A stretch of 64,000 nt of DNA, taken from positions 4,476 through 68,475 of the forward strand of contig JBKJNB010000160.1 in assembly GCA_046595995.1 (NCBI GenBank), in the 5' to 3' direction. How positions within the stretch are numbered: position 1 is the stretch's first letter; every line of letters begins with the position of its first letter. The translations under genes were made by a program, and so were the position numbers. Source of the stretch: JAWXBR01 sp046595995 (GTDB lineage: Bacteria > Bacteroidota > Ignavibacteria > Kapaibacteriales > Kapaibacteriaceae). The notes under the pieces are model-generated. The model did no database searches. It was not told where the DNA came from and worked only from the letters and a program-made list of their open reading frames with translations. Shown here piece by piece: positions 59,576 through 64,000 of the stretch.

Positions 59576-60420
59576 ATGACCATGTGCCGATCTATGCAGA
59601 CATGCATTGCCATACGACATGTTCAGACGGACGCCTTACGCCGTATGAACTGATCGATAAGGCAGAGAAGGCCGGGCTTCAAGCGCTTGCAATCACCGAC
59701 CACGATTGCATCGATGCACATCACATGCTTCTTGCCGATGGATACAACGGACCAGTGCGTGTAGTCACAGGCATTGAGATCTCCTGCTATGAGCATGGCC
59801 GCGAAGTGCACATGCTTGGCTACCACGTGCTTCCCGACAACAAACGTCTTGCAGAGCTTTCAAAGGAATTTCGATTGGACCGCGTTCGTCGCGCGCTTGA
59901 AATGGTCGATCGGCTGCAGCGCATTAACGTGAATGTCTCGTATGCAGAAATCGAGGATGCCGCAGGTAAAGCGCCTATCGGCAGACCGCACGTGGCGAGT
60001 GTTCTGGTGCGTCGCGGCTTCGTGCCCACAATCCAGAAGGCATTCGACACATACCTCGATACCGGACGTCCGGGTTACGTTGCCCGTTCGCCATACGCCG
60101 TCAAGGACGCAGTCGATCTTATTCACGGTGCCGGCGGCGTGGCCTCGGTTGCACATCCGTCAAAAACCTACACCGACCCGAGGCTCTTTCTAACGCTTAT
60201 GGCGACTGGACTCGATGGTATCGAAGTTTATCATCCGTCTCATTGGCACGTTACGCGTGAGTATTATCGTGTACTCGCCCTGCAGCACGGCATGTTAATC
60301 ACCGGCGGCTCAGACTATCACGGCACGCGCGATTACGACGAACGCAACTTCGGTGTGTTCGGAGTACCCACAGACATCTTTGAGGCCATCGAGCATCGTT
60401 CTAAGAGTAATCGCACATAG
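59572..60420 (+). CDS. PHP-domain phosphoesterase (TrpH/RNase AM-like)
   Basis: 282 residues from ATG 59572; the frame opens at 59551, but the ATGA overlap with the preceding gene favours this start. PHP metal motifs: D-M-H-C-H-T-T-C-S-D-G near 10-20, T-D-H-D near 42-45, H-M-L-G-Y near 79, R-P-H-V-A near 138, H-P-S-K near 195 and G-S-D-Y-H-G near 246. Relatives hydrolyse 3',5'-nucleoside bisphosphates or trim RNA 5' ends; the exact substrate is inferred from family only. Confidence 0.88.
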   Translation: MNDHVPIYADMHCHTTCSDGRLTPYELIDKAEKAGLQALAITDHDCIDAHHMLLADGYNGPVRVVTGIEISCYEHGREVHMLGYHVLPDNKRLAELSKEFRLDRVRRALEMVDRLQRINVNVSYAEIEDAAGKAPIGRPHVASVLVRRGFVPTIQKAFDTYLDTGRPGYVARSPYAVKDAVDLIHGAGGVASVAHPSKTYTDPRLFLTLMATGLDGIEVYHPSHWHVTREYYRVLALQHGMLITGGSDYHGTRDYDERNFGVFGVPTDIFEAIEHRSKSNRT

Positions 60421-60429
60421 GGGGCGTAT

Positions 60430-60921
60430 ATGAGTTCACCAGGCGCTGCGCGTTGGTCTGACAAGCCCGAGGGCAAACATCGTCGTATTGGCATCGTAGC
60501 TGCCACGTGGCACGATGACGTCGTTCAGAAACTCATCGAGGGCTGCCTCTCACAATTGATTGATCTGGGCGTACACGAGAACGACATTGTTATCGTTCGT
60601 TGTCCTGGCACGTTCGAAGTTCCTCTTACTGTCTCGACAATGGCCACGTTTGGTAAATACCATGCCGTCATTGCCCTAGGTGTTGTTATACGTGGCGAGA
60701 CCGCTCATTTTGAATTCATTGCCGGTTCGACGGTTCAGGCATTACAAACCGTAGCCCTAGACACGAACGTTCCCTGTGTATTCGGCATTCTGACAGTCGA
60801 CACGAAGGAACAGGCTTTGGAACGGGCAGGGGGCGTGCACGGGCACAAGGGGGCTGAAGCTGCTGAGACAGCGCTTAGAATGGCGGCAATTATAGAGGCT
60901 TTGACGAACACATCAGGATAA
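60430..60921 (+). CDS. ribH: 6,7-dimethyl-8-ribityllumazine synthase
   Basis: 163 residues, normal length. G-T-F-E-V-P-L near 60, G-V-V-I-R-G-E-T-A-H-F-E near 85-96 with the catalytic His, and G-I-L-T-V-D-T-x-E-Q-A-L-E-R. It condenses the ribityl-uracil made after RibD with a four-carbon phosphate, the penultimate riboflavin step. It is separated from ribD by 29 kb. Confidence 0.96.
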   Translation: MSSPGAARWSDKPEGKHRRIGIVAATWHDDVVQKLIEGCLSQLIDLGVHENDIVIVRCPGTFEVPLTVSTMATFGKYHAVIALGVVIRGETAHFEFIAGSTVQALQTVALDTNVPCVFGILTVDTKEQALERAGGVHGHKGAEAAETALRMAAIIEALTNTSG

Positions 60922-60924
60922 TAC

Positions 60925-63156
60925 ATGTTGCATCGGAATCTGTTGAACCGCGCATCGGTTGTCTGCGTTTTTGTCCTTTCTACATGGACGCTCAGCGCTC
61001 AAACAGTGCAGGTCAGCGACTGGCGAACATTCTCCTCCATGCGCACTGTTATAGCAGCAGATGTGGATAGCAAAGGCCGAGTCTGGGCGGCAACGTCGGG
61101 TGGAGTCTTCGTTTACGACCCAATGATCGATTCTGTAAGAGAATTTCGAAACATCGATGCTCTCGTATCACTGGACGTAACTGCCATTCTGTGCGACACT
61201 GCCAGGCAACGCGTTTTTGTTGGCTGTGGCGATGGTGCCCTGCACGTCGTTACAGAAGACTTCACGTGGTCGGTAGTCACAGACATTCGGCGCGCGACGC
61301 AGTATCCGCGACGCGGGATTGTAGACTTTGTTCTCGACGGTTCAACGTTGTTTATGGCTACTGGATTCGGCCTTGTTTCCTACGACGTAGACCGCAGTGT
61401 GTTTATCGAGACAGTTGATCGTATCGCTTCAATGGAAGCAAAGACTCCCGTGCATGGCATCGCACTCGTTCAAGATTCTATTTGGTTGGCGACGGACAGA
61501 GGGGTTGCTATTGCTGCGCGTAACGTACCCACGCTGCGCCTTCCGTCGGTATGGACACTCCTTGATACTGCGTCGGGTCTGCCGGACGCTCCTGTCAGCG
61601 GAATCAGATTTGCAGGCAGCAATATTTATATCACGGTTGGCAACGGTGTCTTAAAAGCCGACGGTCACACCTTTTCTATTATCTATGGCTCACCCGACCC
61701 AATTCTATCGCTCGCGTCGATGAATGGCTCGATATCATTCGCAGATAAGAACGGTGTGCGCACACCGGAGGGTCCGATAGCCGTTACGTGGCCCGGGGCA
61801 CTGGTCGGCCACACGACACTCATGCTCAACAACTCGATCGCATATATCGGCTTTGTCAAGGAACGCTCGTTGGCCATTTGGCAGAACGAACGGTTAACTG
61901 CAGTCGAGGTTAATTCCCCGGTATCAAATCAGTTTGCGAGTATTGCAATAGACACCGATGGCGGCTTATGGGTCGCCACCGACATCGACCCGCCGCGCGC
62001 AGGTGTCGGCGTTGCATACTTCGATGGTGCGGTATGGCAGAATTTCACAGAAGCAACGAGTAGTGCTATCAAGTCAAATGCATGTTATCGCGTTTCAGCT
62101 CTAAGCAATGGTATGGTGTGGATTGGTACATGGGGCAAGGGCGCCGTAAGAGCTGAACGCAAGAGTGGGACTGTCGAGCTAACACAATTCACGAATACAA
62201 ACTCGTCGCTCGAAGGCATTGGCGCCGACCAGAACTACGTTCTGGCTTCAGACGCTGCAATCGACAGACAGGGCAATACGTATGTTGTTAATGAGGCAGC
62301 AGGCTCGCGTGCTCTGGCCGCCTTCAAGCCAGATGGCACTAGTTCTGCTGTGGTTAATTGCACAGATCCACGCAGTAATCTCTTTCGATCGATTGCCGTT
62401 GATGGCGCTGGGAACCAGTGGATTGGCAGCCCCTTTGGGAACGGAATCCTGGTGATGAATGACGACGTATGCGCTACGGTACGTTCGAGCAATACTCAGT
62501 TGCCCGATAACAGCGTGAATAGTGTGCGAATAGACAGGACTGGTGCGTTGTGGATCGGCACCGCAAAAGGTGTTGCGGTAATATCTGGGCCGTCATCTGT
62601 AACGTCTACATCCATTCCATTTCTTCGCCGCATTTCAGCACTCACAACGGTTGTAGTAAATGATATTGCTGTTGATGCACTCAACTACAAATGGATTGCC
62701 ACTACAGGCGGCGTATTTGTCTTGAATGAGGATGGCACCGAAGTACTTGCCACGATTACAATGGCGAATTCGCCGCTGTTAGATGACAACATTCGATCTA
62801 TCGCTATCGACGATGGCACAGGCACAGTGTACTTTGGTACTAGCGTGGGTTTGTCTACAGCTCGCACGCAAAGTATACGTCCCGAACAAACGTACAACGT
62901 CACCTTTGCTCCTCAGCCCTATCGTCCATCCCAGGACGGCTCACTCACGATAGACGGGCTCTCGGCCGATTCAGACGTTCGCATTATGACAATCGATGGA
63001 GCGCTTGTTGCTGCGGTTCAAACGCGTGGTCGGCAAGCACTTTGGGACGGACGCGACCTGCAGGGACGTGCGGTTACACCAGGTGTCTACGTCGTCCATG
63101 TCGTAAGTGCGGCTTCAAAAGAATCCGCAGCCGGAAAGATCATTGTTACGCGCTAA
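60925..63156 (+). CDS. PorZ-like two-propeller protein with C-terminal sorting domain
   Basis: 743 residues. Signal peptide ending L-S-A-Q. Then 'regulator propeller' blades of the form G-x-[VL]-W-[VI]-[GA]-T-x-x-G-[VL] (G-R-V-W-A-A-T-S-G-G-V-F; G-G-L-W-V-A-T; G-M-V-W-I-G-T-W-G-K-G; G-A-L-W-I-G-T-A-K-G) in two sets, followed by a FlgD-like/sorting module (D-G-R-D-L-Q-G-R-A-V-T-P-G-V-Y-V-V). This layout resembles PorZ of the type IX secretion system and hybrid-sensor ectodomains without the kinase. Surface export is likely. It follows ribH by 3 nt. Confidence 0.75.
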   Translation: MLHRNLLNRASVVCVFVLSTWTLSAQTVQVSDWRTFSSMRTVIAADVDSKGRVWAATSGGVFVYDPMIDSVREFRNIDALVSLDVTAILCDTARQRVFVGCGDGALHVVTEDFTWSVVTDIRRATQYPRRGIVDFVLDGSTLFMATGFGLVSYDVDRSVFIETVDRIASMEAKTPVHGIALVQDSIWLATDRGVAIAARNVPTLRLPSVWTLLDTASGLPDAPVSGIRFAGSNIYITVGNGVLKADGHTFSIIYGSPDPILSLASMNGSISFADKNGVRTPEGPIAVTWPGALVGHTTLMLNNSIAYIGFVKERSLAIWQNERLTAVEVNSPVSNQFASIAIDTDGGLWVATDIDPPRAGVGVAYFDGAVWQNFTEATSSAIKSNACYRVSALSNGMVWIGTWGKGAVRAERKSGTVELTQFTNTNSSLEGIGADQNYVLASDAAIDRQGNTYVVNEAAGSRALAAFKPDGTSSAVVNCTDPRSNLFRSIAVDGAGNQWIGSPFGNGILVMNDDVCATVRSSNTQLPDNSVNSVRIDRTGALWIGTAKGVAVISGPSSVTSTSIPFLRRISALTTVVVNDIAVDALNYKWIATTGGVFVLNEDGTEVLATITMANSPLLDDNIRSIAIDDGTGTVYFGTSVGLSTARTQSIRPEQTYNVTFAPQPYRPSQDGSLTIDGLSADSDVRIMTIDGALVAAVQTRGRQALWDGRDLQGRAVTPGVYVVHVVSAASKESAAGKIIVTR

Positions 63157-63203
63157 GTATCAAATATCCTGACCTTACAATTGTCCGCCGATTTTCCTCT
63201 CCG

Positions 63204-63211
63204 TATCTTTG
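63204..63211 (+). promoter_or_regulatory. tRNA-Leu promoter -7 box
   Basis: TATCTTTG, exact TAnnTTTG match, 7 nt before the tRNA 5' end, with TTG at 63181-63183 giving 20-nt spacing to a -33-type element. Confidence 0.7.
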
Positions 63212-63218
63212 TCACTCT

Positions 63219-63301
63219 GCGGAGGTGGCGAAATGGCAGACGCACTACCTTGAGGTGGTAGCGCTCGTGAGGGCGTAGGGGTTCAAGTCCCCTCCTCCGC
63301 A
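63219..63301 (+). tRNA. tRNA-Leu (GAG anticodon)
   Basis: 83 nt, class II. Acceptor GCGGAGG pairs with CCTCCGC (63294-63300), discriminator A. Anticodon stem CTACC/GGTAG around loop TTGAGGT gives GAG. T-arm AGGGG-TTCAAGT-CCCCT. CCA is not encoded. It is followed within 210 bp by a recombinase gene, making its 3' end a candidate attachment site. Confidence 0.96.
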
Positions 63302-63352
63302 CACTAGGTTTTCGTAAGGTTTTCGACTCTTACGCTTAACTACAGACAAACA

Positions 63353-63390
63353 AGGCGGTTACGAACATTGCGCTCGTAACCGCTTTTGCT
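63353..63390 (+). terminator. Intrinsic terminator downstream of tRNA-Leu
   Basis: GCGGTTACGA (63355-63364) and TCGTAACCGC (63374-63383) form a perfect 10-bp stem with a 9-nt loop, followed by TTTTGCTTT. It would end the tRNA-Leu transcript before the recombinase gene. Confidence 0.8.
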
Positions 63391-63393
63391 TTA

Positions 63394-63463
63394 TTGCCCC
63401 TCGTTTTTGCCCCTTTTGTGCTATTTTGCCCCCCGTTTGTTGCCCCCCGTCAGGTGGGGGCAA
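63394..63463 (+). repeat. TTGCCCC direct repeats plus an inverted copy before the recombinase gene
   Basis: TTGCCCC starts at 63394, 63407, 63426 and 63440; the inverted form GGGGCAA is at 63457-63463. The last two make an 8-bp stem TTGCCCCC/GGGGGCAA. Short repeated sites between an attachment site and an integrase gene resemble integrase arm-type sites or operators; function is inferred. Confidence 0.55.
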
Positions 63464-63506
63464 AACTTGAGCGCTTCATTCTGCGATAAAAGGGAAGGTA
63501 GAACGC

Positions 63507-64000
63507 ATGGCAAACGCCCCCGGTCCGAGGTATTCCGTAACCTTCGAACTAAAGTATCACGATGGCAACGCGAAGGGGTCTATTCGGGCAATCGTTACCC
63601 ACGCTAAGGAACGCGTCCGCTTTGCCATCGGGCACGACCATATAGACCTTTCAAAATGGGATAGCAAGGAACGACGCGTAAAGGGTCACACGCGCAAGGC
63701 GATGGACGCAAACGCACGCATGGAGGAAATTCGAAGCAGCACCGATCTGTGGTTCGAACAACGCGAACCCGGAACGTTAGCGGAACTTCAGTATTCGATA
63801 ACAGGCAAATACCCGAAAAACGCAACCGTAGACGCTCAGGGCAGACACACAAGCGGGACAGGTAAGGGTATTACCACCCTCTTCGATTCCTACATAGCCG
63901 ACAAGACAAAGCCCGGTAAACGTACCTATAGTGTTGCGACGGTTAAGGGATTCGAGACAGTCAAGAAAGCGCTTGTACAATTCGAACAGGGCACAAAAAC
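63507..64000 (+). CDS. Tyrosine recombinase/integrase, N-terminal part (runs off the window)
   Basis: ATG 63507 with GGGAAGG about 8 nt upstream, a clearer ribosome site than most neighbours. 164 residues are visible, open to the end. They look like the arm-binding domain of Bacteroidota integrases (R-V-R-F-A-I-G-H-D-H-I-D-L-S-K-W-D-S) followed by the start of a SAM-like core-binding domain (I-T-T-L-F-D-S-Y-I-A-D-K; T-V-K-G-F-E-T-V-K-K). The catalytic R...H-x-x-R...Y is beyond the window. Its position after tRNA-Leu marks one end of an integrative element. Confidence 0.75.
   Translation, partial: MANAPGPRYSVTFELKYHDGNAKGSIRAIVTHAKERVRFAIGHDHIDLSKWDSKERRVKGHTRKAMDANARMEEIRSSTDLWFEQREPGTLAELQYSITGKYPKNATVDAQGRHTSGTGKGITTLFDSYIADKTKPGKRTYSVATVKGFETVKKALVQFEQGTK

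Overview
This is 64 kb of bacterial chromosome, roughly 52% GC by eye, densely coding on both strands, with no rRNA or CRISPR. The gene set points to the Bacteroidota/Chlorobiota (FCB) group, most like Ignavibacteria or Kapabacteria. The evidence is: TAnnTTTG -7 promoter boxes; few Shine-Dalgarno sequences; a class III glutamine synthetase; the GIHH-type isoleucyl-tRNA synthetase; a fused alpha/beta 2-oxoacid dehydrogenase E1; and secreted proteins ending in type IX (T9SS)-like sorting domains. The exact taxon is inference.

Layout. 1-5.6 kb: end of a purine nucleoside phosphorylase, a lipoprotein beta-propeller, pta, then hslO and mutS on the minus strand. 5.6-10 kb: tRNA-Ser(GCU), a small membrane/TspO/SRPBCC cluster, smpB-tyrS and a lipoate ligase. 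10-13.9 kb: a broken secreted-protein gene, an AbgT transporter with a repeat array in its leader, and an AAA/DUF4143 ATPase. 13.9-21.2 kb (minus): a DUF1460 amidase, aspS and four glycosyltransferases. 21.2-28.7 kb (mostly minus): pdhA/pdhB with a cytochrome c, an outer-membrane protein, fused E1, gmk and yicC. 28.7-37.1 kb (plus): a second purine nucleoside phosphorylase, a lipoprotein, ribD, a TPR protein, a giant D-x-G-[ND]-D-x-Y repeat/HEAT protein and an RqcH-like NFACT protein. 37.1-44.2 kb: speA, fur, topA and a secreted Ig-like protein. 44.2-55.3 kb: glnN-lrp, mtgA, rluD, lspA, a DksA-like protein beside a Lys/Ala-rich histone-like ORF, ileS and an orphan sensor kinase. 55.3-63.2 kb (plus): murI, dppBC, holA, an NTF2-like protein, a PHP phosphoesterase, ribH and a PorZ-like propeller. 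63.2-64 kb: tRNA-Leu(GAG) followed by the start of a tyrosine-recombinase gene, the edge of an integrative element running off the window.

Most genes are core functions: translation and tRNA charging, ribosome rescue (smpB, rqcH), repair, cell wall, riboflavin, central carbon and nitrogen metabolism. Three things stand out. First, the octamer AAGGGGCT occurs 25 times by my reading, seven of them inside the 11-mer GGTAAGGGGCT; all are inside genes, on both strands, like a DNA-uptake or recombination signal. Second, short repeats fall exactly on start and stop codons: a duplicated mutS start, a duplicated kinase stop, and a chain of six overlapping mini-ORFs before abgT. Third, an A10 run separates the Lys/Ala-rich ORF from an open -1 frame leading into the DksA-like gene, suggesting one frameshifted or slippage-produced fusion protein.
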